From Spirochaetaceae bacterium (GTDB taxonomy: Bacteria > Spirochaetota > Spirochaetia > PWKH01): a DNA stretch of 18,420 nucleotides. The notes under the pieces are model-generated. The model had not been told where the DNA came from. It made no database searches and worked only from the letters and a program-made list of their open reading frames with translations. Shown piece after piece: positions 1 to 7,681 of this stretch; position 1 is the stretch's first letter, and every line of letters begins with the position of its first letter. A program made the position numbers and the translations under genes. Where the stretch lies: the NCBI GenBank assembly GCA_003557605.1, contig PWNW01000016.1, positions 1 through 18,420 of the forward strand, read 5' to 3'.

Positions 1-312
1 AAAGATATAATACCTCCCCTGCTGTGCTTCCCGGATCATCACATCCTCATATTCCAGCTCAGCTGAAGAAAGCTCATCGAGCAGATTCCTGAAGGGCTTA
101 TGGCGCTCCAGCTGCCGGGGAATACTGCGTGCACAGGAGAGCGTAACTGATTCCCCCCTTTCTATGTGCTTCAGCAGGACCGCACCCATGGAGCATGAAA
201 GCTCCCGCATATAGGCAGTCAGGCTTCTGCCGAGCATAGGGTTTAGTTCAAGCGAGTCCCCAATAGACAGCAGCAGTCTGTAGCAGATTGTATCCCTCTG
301 GATGCTGGTCAT
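1..312 (-). CDS. Partial sensor/signalling protein, N-terminal GAF-like region
   Basis: The minus strand is open from an ATG at 312 to the left edge, giving 104 residues with no stop, so the gene continues outside the window. The start lies 12 bases after the stop of the Wzc-like gene, and a GAGGAG ribosome binding site at 321-326 overlaps that stop, so it is the next gene of the same operon. The protein begins MTSIQRDTICYRLLLSIGDS and continues with a pattern (S-I-G-x-S-L then M-L-x-x-S-L and R-E-L-x-C-x-x-G-A-V-L-L) that resembles the amphipathic N-terminal GAF-like segment of some hybrid sensor histidine kinases. No catalytic domain is visible, so the output (kinase, cyclase or other) is unknown. 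Its place in a polysaccharide operon suggests a regulatory link, but this is inference. The reading frame is well supported and the family only weakly. Confidence 0.6.
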   Translation of the reverse strand, partial: MTSIQRDTICYRLLLSIGDSLELNPMLGRSLTAYMRELSCSMGAVLLKHIERGESVTLSCARSIPRQLERHKPFRNLLDELSSAELEYEDVMIREAQQGRYYIF

Positions 313-324
313 GGCATCTACTCC

Positions 325-2586
325 TCAGTCGATAAACGCAGGCATCACCTTTGTCAGGATGATTCCCTCAATCTGTCTGCCCGATGACTCAAGCCGCTTC
401 ACCGCCTTGTTTACCCCATCGGGACGCACACCCCTGCATGCAGTCACAAGGTAGACTGTATCGCAGTACTGGCTGAGAATTTCTGAATCCACACTCTCCC
501 TGACGGGAGGACCCTCGATGATGATTATTGAATAGCTGCTCTTCAGCTGTTTCATCAGCTCCTGCATACGGGCGGACTGGAGCAGATCGGGTACGACCGC
601 CTCCTGGTACACTCCGATCATGTCGACTCCGGGAAGCACCGTGCTTGATATAATCTCCTTGGGTTCATCTGCCAGGTAGGACAGGTATTCTCCCAGGCCG
701 ATTTCGCTTTCGGGCTTATGCGCATTTTCGGGCATCCGGTATGAGTTGAGCAGCGATGAAGCGGAGGGACGTCTCACCTGTCCGTTGATGATCAGGACAT
801 GCTCATCCTGGCGGCCGTACACTGCAGCCAGGTTGACCGCTACGGTGCTTTTCCCCTCCCCTGCTTTGGTGCTGGTCAGCAGCAGCACCGCGCTGTCGGC
901 AGGAGTCCGAAGCCGAATCTGCCGGGCAAGGATACGGTACCGTTCAATCTGGGAGGACTCACGGTCCGCCCTGGGAAGCATCAGAGACCCGGTTTTCTCC
1001 CATAGCAGGGTTCCTCTCACAGGAAGCTGCAGTTTCTGCCTGGCGTCGGCTGCAGATTTCAGTCTCGTGTCCAGGACAATGGTCATCAGCAGCACGCTGA
1101 AGCCGAGGATAAACATAAGCATTGATCCTGCAGCAGCAATCATCCTCCTGTTTGAGGCCATCGGGAACAGCGGCATCGGGGCATCGGAAATGACATAGAA
1201 ATCAGAATGCTCCTTATCGGCGATCACCGCATAGTGGCTGACAACCTTTGACAGCCCCCGGACCTCCGCCTCCAGGGATGCGACCCGTCCGGCGAGAGCG
1301 ATATAGGTCTGCCTCATTTCCGGCATATTTCCGTGGCGATCCTTCATTTTCTCATACTGCCGCACGTCCACGTTATAGGAGGCTTCGGCTTCTATCAGGT
1401 CCATCCGCGCCTCAATCAGCTTGATGCGGACCATCTTCACATAATCGGAAACCGCGGTGCTTTCCCCCTGGTCAAGAAAGGGCATCGTGCTGAGCTCTTC
1501 AATCTGGCTGACAATCTCCTGTATCTCCTCCTCATAGGCGCTCTGGGCTATGAACATCTCATATTCATAGCGGACCTGCTCATACTCGCTCCTGGAAATC
1601 AGTCCCCGGACATACTCATTCTCCGCAATCCTCAGCTGGGTCTCAAGACGCTCCTGGACCACCGGATCGGTGCTCCTTCTCCTGATATCCTCAATTCTCC
1701 GTTCAAGAAGCTGTATCCTGTTTGACACCTCCTGGGCAGAAAGAACCTCTTCCTGTTTCTGCTGCTGCTGATCCTGCTCCTCCTGCTCCAGAATACGTGC
1801 CGTCCTGATAGCTTCTTCCAGGCCCTCAATCTGCCTGACTAGCACCTTCTGCCTGTTCTCACTGCGCTCCAGGGACAGCTCCAGCCGTATCAGCTCTTCG
1901 GCGAAGGCCCGTATCTCTACCACGATATCCCTGATGTCGTGGAATTCAACAAACTCCTTGAATTCCTTTTGGGCTTCCTCGAGCTGCCGCACCGCAGAAC
2001 GGTGCTGTACATCAAGGGTCCTCATCTGCTCCTCTATCTGCAGGAAGAGCATTGCATCGATGCTGTCAAGGAAAATATCCCGGATGGTATTGGCCATGAC
2101 CATGGCAGTCTCTGCTTCCGCTGCTTCAACGGTGATGAGCATCAGATGGGTATCCCGGGGCACATCGACACTCACCGCAGCACCGAGCTGCTGGAGGGTC
2201 TGCTCAATGCCCAGCTCAATACGAAGCCGCTCCAGGTTGGGAAGGGTCTTCACCATATTGGCCCGATTGCGCAGCGCCTGCACCGTGTCGGTCTCAAGCT
2301 TGACCAGCCCTGCTCCCTGGTCATAGGAAAGCTCGGTCCCTTCTCCCACAGCCTGGAAGATTTTGAAGGTGTCGGGGACAAAGGATTCAGTGGGCTGAAA
2401 AAACAGCACCGTTGTTGAGGAATAATTCTGAGACCCCAGCAGCAGTGCCGCCCCAACCCCTGCGGCAACGGAAATACAGGCAGTCAGGATCAGCCACTTC
2501 AGCTTCAGGCGCAGAGCCTTCAGCACAGTCCGAAGCTCTATCGGAAGTCTGAACTCCTGGGAACCTGATTCCTGTTTTCGATCCAT
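325..2586 (-). CDS. Wzc-like chain-length determinant / BY-kinase-like protein with degenerate ATPase motifs
   Basis: This 753-residue inner-membrane protein has the polysaccharide co-polymerase layout: a cytoplasmic N-terminus, TM1 at about 31-51, a long periplasmic coiled-coil region (about 180-460, rich in E, Q and R), a proline-containing stretch (about 470-475), TM2 at about 481-504, and a cytoplasmic P-loop domain from about 545. Such proteins control polymer length with Wzy and, as BY-kinases, cycle through Tyr autophosphorylation. Walker A is intact (GEGKS, K579). The Walker A' motif, normally ID-x-D-x-R, reads IINGQVRR (597-606) without either Asp. Walker B reads IIIIEGPP, with Glu691 for the usual Asp. 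The C-terminus ends at FID with no Tyr cluster. ATP binding may remain but kinase activity is doubtful. An AAGGGGAG ribosome binding site precedes the ATG. The gene lies downstream of the Wzy-like gene and upstream of a sensor gene in one operon. Confidence 0.9.
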   Translation of the reverse strand: MDRKQESGSQEFRLPIELRTVLKALRLKLKWLILTACISVAAGVGAALLLGSQNYSSTTVLFFQPTESFVPDTFKIFQAVGEGTELSYDQGAGLVKLETDTVQALRNRANMVKTLPNLERLRIELGIEQTLQQLGAAVSVDVPRDTHLMLITVEAAEAETAMVMANTIRDIFLDSIDAMLFLQIEEQMRTLDVQHRSAVRQLEEAQKEFKEFVEFHDIRDIVVEIRAFAEELIRLELSLERSENRQKVLVRQIEGLEEAIRTARILEQEEQDQQQQKQEEVLSAQEVSNRIQLLERRIEDIRRRSTDPVVQERLETQLRIAENEYVRGLISRSEYEQVRYEYEMFIAQSAYEEEIQEIVSQIEELSTMPFLDQGESTAVSDYVKMVRIKLIEARMDLIEAEASYNVDVRQYEKMKDRHGNMPEMRQTYIALAGRVASLEAEVRGLSKVVSHYAVIADKEHSDFYVISDAPMPLFPMASNRRMIAAAGSMLMFILGFSVLLMTIVLDTRLKSAADARQKLQLPVRGTLLWEKTGSLMLPRADRESSQIERYRILARQIRLRTPADSAVLLLTSTKAGEGKSTVAVNLAAVYGRQDEHVLIINGQVRRPSASSLLNSYRMPENAHKPESEIGLGEYLSYLADEPKEIISSTVLPGVDMIGVYQEAVVPDLLQSARMQELMKQLKSSYSIIIIEGPPVRESVDSEILSQYCDTVYLVTACRGVRPDGVNKAVKRLESSGRQIEGIILTKVMPAFID

Positions 2587-2645
2587 CCGGTCTCTCCCCT
2601 TTGCCGAGCCGAGGGCATTGGCCTCTGCACGCCCATCTAGCTGCT

Positions 2646-2651
2646 ATCATA
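2646..2651 (-). promoter_or_regulatory. Possible internal -10 element upstream of the Wzc-like gene
   Basis: In the roughly 100-base gap between the Wzy-like and Wzc-like genes the minus strand reads TATGAT, a 5/6 match to the -10 consensus. The sequence 17 bases further upstream is only a poor -35 (TTTTCT). It could give secondary expression of the Wzc-like and sensor genes apart from the polymerase. The rest of the gap holds the Wzc ribosome binding site and no clear terminator. Weak evidence. Confidence 0.25.
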
Positions 2652-2687
2652 CTGCAAAGCACACCGAAAGAAAAGAGAAAGCTGCTG

Positions 2688-4019
2688 CTAGCTCTTTATC
2701 GCCTCTCGTCGCTTTTCCTTCACCTGGTTCACCAGGGCCTGTCCGAATCCCGCAGCGGCGGTCATCTGGTAGAGCACCGGCGACTGACGGATCACCCACT
2801 CAAGGAATCCAATGGCAAACAGTGCAATAAACCCCACCGCAAGTCCCGCCAGCAGCCGCTGCTCCATAGTCCTCATTGGCAGCCCGCCGATCACCATGGA
2901 CAGGGTGAACAGAGCTGATATCACAATGAAGAACACCATGCCGGCATAGCCCATCTCTGCGGCAGTGAGCAGATAGATATGGTGGGCTACCCCTGCCTGT
3001 TCTTCGGTTCTCATCACCACAATATGCCTGCGGTATTCCTCCTCTTCTGTCAGCATCTGGGAGTACTGGTTGATTCCTACTCCCAAGGGATGGTCATCAG
3101 CCATCATGATTGCGGCAACTTCAAATTCATCCCTTGCCTGCTCGCTCGCTTCAGGGGCGTGCAGGAACCGGTGCACCACTGTCTCCATCATCATCACCCC
3201 GCCGATAACCATGCACAGCAGGATGACCAGCGAAGACCTCCGTGCCCTGTCGCCCGACCTGTGCAGATTTGAGATCACCACTCCGGCAAACACCGCCATC
3301 ACGGAGGTGACAATGCCAGCCCGGGAGCTGGTGGCAAACACCGCAAACACCATGCCGGCTGTTCCGCCCAACGTCACCACGTGCTCAGGCACCGACAGCC
3401 TCTCCTCCCGCATGGACCATACCAGCAGCACGCATGTGATCAGGATCACAAAGGAGGGAATCGTGTTGGAATGATCAAAGTAGACAAATACCCGGTAAAT
3501 GCCGTCAATGTAGCGCTGTTTCAGGGCAACCGCTCCGAGAATCACCCCTGAAACCGCATAGCTGCGCATCAGCGTCCTGACGGACTCCATGCTGTACTCT
3601 TCGGTTGCAAAGAAGTTGATCACGCACCAGTAGATCAGCCCCATGCGGAAGAGCTGCCATACCGCAAACCATCCGAATATCTGGTATTCTGACTGCAGGA
3701 CGTTCACTATGGAAAACAGGAAGAAGGCCGCCAGTAGGCTGAAGAATCTCGGCAGCCAGATAATCCTGCTGCCTGAACGGAGCATCATGCTGATGATCAG
3801 CGCCAGTGCAATCAGGTCCGTCAGGGTAATCTCAAATCCCCGTACAGGACCGCGGTAGAACTCCATGGACATCAGGTTGATGCTGGCCTGAACACCGAAG
3901 AGCAGGGATATCAGCATCACAGAGAACAGCAGATGCTTTATCCGCAGAGAGAGGGTCGACGCAGCAGCAATGGCAGGAACTCCCACCGCAAGCATTACCG
4001 TAAATATATAATATTTCAT
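2688..4019 (-). CDS. O-antigen polymerase/ligase family protein (Wzy/WaaL-like)
   Basis: This 443-residue protein is almost entirely hydrophobic helices separated by short charged loops, with one larger periplasmic loop at about 270-340. That is the usual topology and size of the Wzy/WaaL (O-antigen ligase-like) superfamily. After the large loop come a His-His-Ile-Tyr-Leu sequence and a Glu-Met-Gly-Tyr-Ala-Gly segment, which match the family's H-x-x-h...E-x-G pattern. Such enzymes polymerise undecaprenyl-linked repeat units or transfer a glycan to lipid A or protein. Sequence by eye cannot tell polymerase from ligase, but the adjacent Wzc-like gene favours polymerase. The ATG at 4019 is the first gene of the leftward operon and lies only about 3 bases from the predicted transcription start, without an obvious Shine-Dalgarno sequence. 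The C-terminus is basic and cytoplasmic. Confidence 0.8.
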   Translation of the reverse strand: MKYYIFTVMLAVGVPAIAAASTLSLRIKHLLFSVMLISLLFGVQASINLMSMEFYRGPVRGFEITLTDLIALALIISMMLRSGSRIIWLPRFFSLLAAFFLFSIVNVLQSEYQIFGWFAVWQLFRMGLIYWCVINFFATEEYSMESVRTLMRSYAVSGVILGAVALKQRYIDGIYRVFVYFDHSNTIPSFVILITCVLLVWSMREERLSVPEHVVTLGGTAGMVFAVFATSSRAGIVTSVMAVFAGVVISNLHRSGDRARRSSLVILLCMVIGGVMMMETVVHRFLHAPEASEQARDEFEVAAIMMADDHPLGVGINQYSQMLTEEEEYRRHIVVMRTEEQAGVAHHIYLLTAAEMGYAGMVFFIVISALFTLSMVIGGLPMRTMEQRLLAGLAVGFIALFAIGFLEWVIRQSPVLYQMTAAAGFGQALVNQVKEKRREAIKS

Positions 4020-4028
4020 GCCTGTCTG

Positions 4029-4056
4029 ATCATATCACGGGAGCAGAATTTGTGAA
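4029..4056 (-). promoter_or_regulatory. Promoter of the leftward polymerase/Wzc operon
   Basis: The minus strand shows -35 TTCACA (complement of 4051-4056, 5/6 to consensus), a 16-base spacer, and -10 TATGAT (complement of 4029-4034, 5/6) preceded by TG one base upstream, an extended -10. The expected transcription start is near 4022, about 3 bases before the ATG at 4019. The mRNA would therefore be leaderless or nearly so, in line with the missing Shine-Dalgarno. Confidence 0.6.
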
Positions 4057-4093
4057 AGATTCAGCTGACTGGAAAATCATGTCCCTGTTTTCA

Positions 4094-4122
4094 TGGATAA
4101 ATCCCTTATCATCAGGTATAAT
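4094..4122 (+). promoter_or_regulatory. Promoter of the rightward glycosyltransferase operon
   Basis: A perfect -10 TATAAT at 4117-4122 lies 17 bases after a moderate -35, TGGATA at 4094-4099 (4/6). The predicted start is near 4129, two bases before the ATG at 4131. No Shine-Dalgarno sequence fits between, so the first cistron is expected to be leaderless. Confidence 0.6.
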
Positions 4123-4130
4123 ACCCCATC

Positions 4131-5378
4131 ATGGATAGTCCAGTGGAGGTAATCCACATACCGAGAAGATTTGTTTCCCAGGAATGGGGCGGATCTGAGA
4201 CTTCAATTACCGAAATCTCCCTACGGCTGCCGAACCACGGGTTTATCCCCCGCATCATGACAACCTCTGCCCTCTCAGACATTCCCCGTGAAACCTTCCA
4301 GGGCATACCGGTGGAACGGTACCCCTATTTCTATCCATACCTGGGGCTTTCCAAAGATGCAAAGGATATCCTTGACCGCAAGGCGGGCAACCTCTTCTCC
4401 TTTTCACTCATGGGTGCTCTGCGGAAGCAGAAACCGGGAATTATCCATCTGCATACCGGCAAGCGCCTTGGGGGAATCGGCCGGTACTGTGCAGTCAGAC
4501 AGAACATTCCCTATGCGGTAACCCTCCATGGAGGACAGTATGCTGTCCCCCAGGGAGAACGGGAGTCCTGGACGGAACCGACCCGGGGTGCTGTGGAATG
4601 GGGAAAAGTCCTCGGCTGGATGGTGGGTTCACGTAGGGTTCTCGATGATGCCGCAGCGGTCATCTGTGTGGGAAAGGATGAGTATGAAGCTGTGGCCAGC
4701 CGTTTTCCCGGCAAGATCGCCGCCTACCTGCCCAACGGGGTGGACATTGACCGGTTCTCATCCGGGGACGGAGCATCCTTCAGGAAGCGATGGAACATCC
4801 CCGACGACCGGTTTGTTTTCCTGACCACAGCACGGTTCGACATCCAGAAAAACCAGCTTGCCCTGGTCCGGATTCTCCGCAGGGCGATACAGAAGATCCC
4901 CCAAGTCCACCTGCTGCTCATAGGGGCTGTGACGAGCAGCAGCTACTGCGACGCAATCCGTAAAGAAGCGGAAATAACCGGCATGACCGACCGCATCACC
5001 CTTATACCGGGAATCAGCTACAGCGACCGACAGCTGGTGGATGCCTATCATGCGGCGGACAGCTTCATCCTTCCGTCCCTGCATGAGCCCTTCGGCATGG
5101 TGGTCCTGGAAGCCTGGGCAGCGGGCCTTCCCGCAGCTGCCGCAAGGCGCGGGGGCTTGACCTCAGTGATTTCCCACGGGGAAACCGGGCTGCTCTTTGA
5201 TCCGGAGGACCCGGAGGACATCCTTGCGGCCATGTTTGAGCTCAGCAGCAAACCGGAGCTTTCCCGGCAGTATGCCCAGGCTGGGCGGCGTGAGGCTGAA
5301 GCAACGTACAGCTGGGATGCGGTGACCGCGCAGCTTGCGGAGATCTACCGGAGGATATATGCGGATTCTGTTTCTTAA
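4131..5378 (+). CDS. GT4 glycosyltransferase (first gene of rightward operon)
   Basis: This 415-residue protein has the GT-B fold signature of GT4 retaining glycosyltransferases. An N-terminal Rossmann half opens with a beta strand followed by the WGGSE loop (residues 19-23), which in this family contacts the phosphate of the donor. A Leu-His-Gly-Gly turn lies at about 132, the PNGVD linker at 201-205, and the C-terminal donor-binding half contains the E-x7-E motif EPFGMVVLE (E319 and E327) followed by GGL and GETGLLF. It would transfer a sugar from a nucleotide-sugar donor to a lipid-linked acceptor on the cytoplasmic face; donor and acceptor cannot be read from sequence. The ATG at 4131 is chosen because the first strand starts by residue 5. 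It has no Shine-Dalgarno and sits about two bases from the predicted transcription start. It overlaps the next gene by 20 bases. Confidence 0.88.
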   Translation: MDSPVEVIHIPRRFVSQEWGGSETSITEISLRLPNHGFIPRIMTTSALSDIPRETFQGIPVERYPYFYPYLGLSKDAKDILDRKAGNLFSFSLMGALRKQKPGIIHLHTGKRLGGIGRYCAVRQNIPYAVTLHGGQYAVPQGERESWTEPTRGAVEWGKVLGWMVGSRRVLDDAAAVICVGKDEYEAVASRFPGKIAAYLPNGVDIDRFSSGDGASFRKRWNIPDDRFVFLTTARFDIQKNQLALVRILRRAIQKIPQVHLLLIGAVTSSSYCDAIRKEAEITGMTDRITLIPGISYSDRQLVDAYHAADSFILPSLHEPFGMVVLEAWAAGLPAAAARRGGLTSVISHGETGLLFDPEDPEDILAAMFELSSKPELSRQYAQAGRREAEATYSWDAVTAQLAEIYRRIYADSVS

Positions 5379-6519
5379 CACCATATCCGGGTTTTTCGGG
5401 GGTGTTGAACAGTACATGGCCCTCACAGCCCGGGGACTGAAGCAGCGGGGACACCGCTGCTTCTGCGCTTCTTCAGAGAAAAGCGGCAGGAACCAGCAGG
5501 AGTTTGATGCCTCCTTCGACGAGGTCTTTGACCTGGGTACCATGTCCCTGAAGGATGCAGCTGCAGCATCCCGCTGTGATGTGGTGTTCGTCCACAAATA
5601 CCATGATATCCAAGAGGTCCTCTGTGCATCGCCCTCTGCTGCGGCAGTCAGGATGTTCCATGACCATGACATATACTGTCCGAGGCGTCACAAGTACTAT
5701 GCAGTGACCAGGCGCATCTGCACCCGCAGGGCAGGTGCATTCTGCTGGCTGGACCTGGCATTCCTTGAAAGGGGTCCGGAAGGAATCCGCTGGGCATCGG
5801 TGGGGAAGAAGCTGAAGGAACTGAAGAAGAACCGCCGCCTGGGCACCTCCGTTGTGGGAAGTTCCTTCATGAAGGAGCAGCTGATCATCAACGGGTTTGA
5901 TCCCTCTACGGTCCATGTGGTCAATCCCTGCTGCATCCCCCCCGAAAAGAGCCCCGTACCAGTACCTGAGATCCCCTCCATCCTGTTTGCCGGACAGCTG
6001 ATACGGGGCAAGGGAGCCGACGTGCTCATCAGGGCCCATTCCCTGCTGGTGCAGGAAACGGGAAATCCGGTGCAGCTCACCTTGGCCGGGACGGGCAACG
6101 ACATGGTATACCTGAAGCAGCTGTCAGCCTCGCTGCAGACCCAGGAACTTGTGCACTTTGCAGGATGGGTGAACAACCGGGACCTCACGGAATACTATGA
6201 CAGGGCATCGGTCACTGCGGTCCCGTCGCGGTGGCCTGAACCCTTCGGCATGGTGGGGGTTGAGGCAATGCTGCGTGCACGGCCTGTAGTGGCCGCCCGG
6301 GCAGGAGGGATCAGTGAATGGCTGGAAGACGGTAAGACCGGGTATCTGGTGAATCCCGGCGATGCCCGGGATCTGGCAGAGAAGCTCAAGCTGCTTGTCG
6401 GGGACCCTGATCTCACCAGGGATTTGGGTGCATCGGGACTTCAGCGGGCTGAAACGCTCTTCTCATATGAGAGGTTCATAGACAATATTGAGTCGTTGCT
6501 GGAGGAGGCCTCAGGATGA
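5359..6519 (+). CDS. GT4 glycosyltransferase (second)
   Basis: This 386-residue GT4-type glycosyltransferase has an N-terminal GFFGGVEQY loop (about 11-19), an unusual HDHDIYC stretch with several further Cys residues (about 101-129) resembling the H-D...C pattern of some GT4 enzymes, a short NPCCIPP linker, and the C-terminal E-x7-E motif EPFGMVGVE (E294 and E302) followed by AGGISE and DGKTGYLV. The start at 5359 has a GGAGG site at 5350-5354, four bases upstream, and puts the first beta strand (MRILFLNT) at the N-terminus. A longer in-frame extension to a TTG at 5335 lacks such support. The gene begins inside the previous one and ends in an ATGA overlap with the next, so translation is probably coupled. 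Donor sugar unknown. Confidence 0.88.
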   Translation: MRILFLNTISGFFGGVEQYMALTARGLKQRGHRCFCASSEKSGRNQQEFDASFDEVFDLGTMSLKDAAAASRCDVVFVHKYHDIQEVLCASPSAAAVRMFHDHDIYCPRRHKYYAVTRRICTRRAGAFCWLDLAFLERGPEGIRWASVGKKLKELKKNRRLGTSVVGSSFMKEQLIINGFDPSTVHVVNPCCIPPEKSPVPVPEIPSILFAGQLIRGKGADVLIRAHSLLVQETGNPVQLTLAGTGNDMVYLKQLSASLQTQELVHFAGWVNNRDLTEYYDRASVTAVPSRWPEPFGMVGVEAMLRARPVVAARAGGISEWLEDGKTGYLVNPGDARDLAEKLKLLVGDPDLTRDLGASGLQRAETLFSYERFIDNIESLLEEASG

Positions 6520-7676
6520 TACGTATCGGATGTCCAAGTTTCGGAACAGATGTAGGGCGCTCAGGAATCGGAAGCTACCTGAGGGAGCTGCTTTACCAGT
6601 TTGACAAGGATCAGTGGAAGGATCAAATCACCATAGAGCTGGTGGGACCGGCCCAGGACCGGGACTGCTATCTTGAGGGAACTGCAAACATATCCTGGCA
6701 CCAGGTGGATGGAGCTGATGCTTCACCGATGCAGAATTTTTTCTGGAATCAGCTGAGCCTCCCCGGGCTGTGCAGGAAACGGGGGTATGATCTGCTGTTT
6801 CTGCCCGCAGCAAACAGGAGGCTCACCGGACGCGCCCCGTGCCCGGCGGTGGGCACCGTCCATGACCTGGCAGCATTGCATATCAGGGAGAAGTATGATT
6901 TCTCCCACCGGGTGTTCAACCGGAAGATGCTGCCCAGGCTGATCAGGGGCCTGGACCAGATCATCACGGTCAGCAGCTTTTCCAAGAATGACATCCTCAG
7001 GTTTTCCCGGGTTGAGGATGAGCGGGTGACGGTGGTGCATCTTGCAGCGGACAAGAGCAGGTTTTTTCCTGCTGAAAACCGTGAGGATGCCGGAAAGCGC
7101 ATACGAAAAGCATACGGGCTCACCAAGCCCTTTATCCTGTATATATCACGGCTTGAACACCCGGGAAAGAACCACGTCAACCTGATACGTGCGTTTGCCA
7201 GGTTCAGGGAGACCAGCCAATCCCAGCTGCAGCTGGTGCTGCCGGGACCCGACAAGGAACGTTCCGAGGAGATACACCGGGCTGCATCTGAGTCCCCCAT
7301 ATCACAGGATATCATATTCCCCGGGTTTATCGCCCATGAGGATGTGCCTGATTTCTACCGGAGTGCCGAGCTGTTCATCATGCCGTCATACTTTGAGGGA
7401 TTCGGGCTCCCGGTGCTTGAGGCCATGGCCTGCGGAACCCCCGTGATCACCTCCACAGCCGCCTCGCTCCCCGAGGTGAGCGGTCCCCATACTCCTCACG
7501 TTGACCCCGATGATATCGAGGGCATGAAGGACGCCATGGTGAAGGTGCTCAACGATCCATCCGTCAGGGATGAGCTTTCCCGAAAGGGAATCAAGTGGGC
7601 CGCAGGGTTCTCATGGGAGCGGACGGCACAGGCCACTGCGGAGGTGTTCATGAAAGCCCTCGGGAACAGGAGATGA
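6516..7676 (+). CDS. GT4 glycosyltransferase (third; mannosyltransferase-like)
   Basis: This 386-residue protein has the GT4 layout: a GRSGIGSYLRELL donor loop near residue 14, an HD pair in VHDLAALH at about 115-122, TVSSFSKNDI at about 151-160 (the end of the N-terminal half), and YFEGFGLPVLE carrying E294 and E302 of the E-x7-E motif, followed by ACGTPVI and SLPEV. This subgroup, with T-V-H-D and S-x-F-S-x-x-D-I, includes many mannosyl- and rhamnosyltransferases, but the donor here is not certain. The start overlaps the stop of the previous gene as ATGA, and the gene ends about five bases before the preferred start of the sugar transferase gene. It is in the middle of the operon and presumably adds one sugar of the repeat unit. 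Confidence 0.88.
   Translation: MIRIGCPSFGTDVGRSGIGSYLRELLYQFDKDQWKDQITIELVGPAQDRDCYLEGTANISWHQVDGADASPMQNFFWNQLSLPGLCRKRGYDLLFLPAANRRLTGRAPCPAVGTVHDLAALHIREKYDFSHRVFNRKMLPRLIRGLDQIITVSSFSKNDILRFSRVEDERVTVVHLAADKSRFFPAENREDAGKRIRKAYGLTKPFILYISRLEHPGKNHVNLIRAFARFRETSQSQLQLVLPGPDKERSEEIHRAASESPISQDIIFPGFIAHEDVPDFYRSAELFIMPSYFEGFGLPVLEAMACGTPVITSTAASLPEVSGPHTPHVDPDDIEGMKDAMVKVLNDPSVRDELSRKGIKWAAGFSWERTAQATAEVFMKALGNRR
7668..7672 (+). promoter_or_regulatory. Ribosome binding site deciding the PGT start
   Basis: AGGAG at 7668-7672 touches the ATG at 7673 directly but lies 9 bases before the ATG at 7682. The second spacing is normal, so 7682 is preferred, although 7673 would give an ATGA overlap with the upstream gene. 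Confidence 0.55.
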
Positions 7677-7681
7677 ATCAG

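Noticed and set aside
1939..2418. Open frames on the plus strand opposite the Wzc-like gene
   Set aside because: Low-complexity composition mirrored from the coiled-coil coding strand, with no ribosome binding site or recognisable motif.
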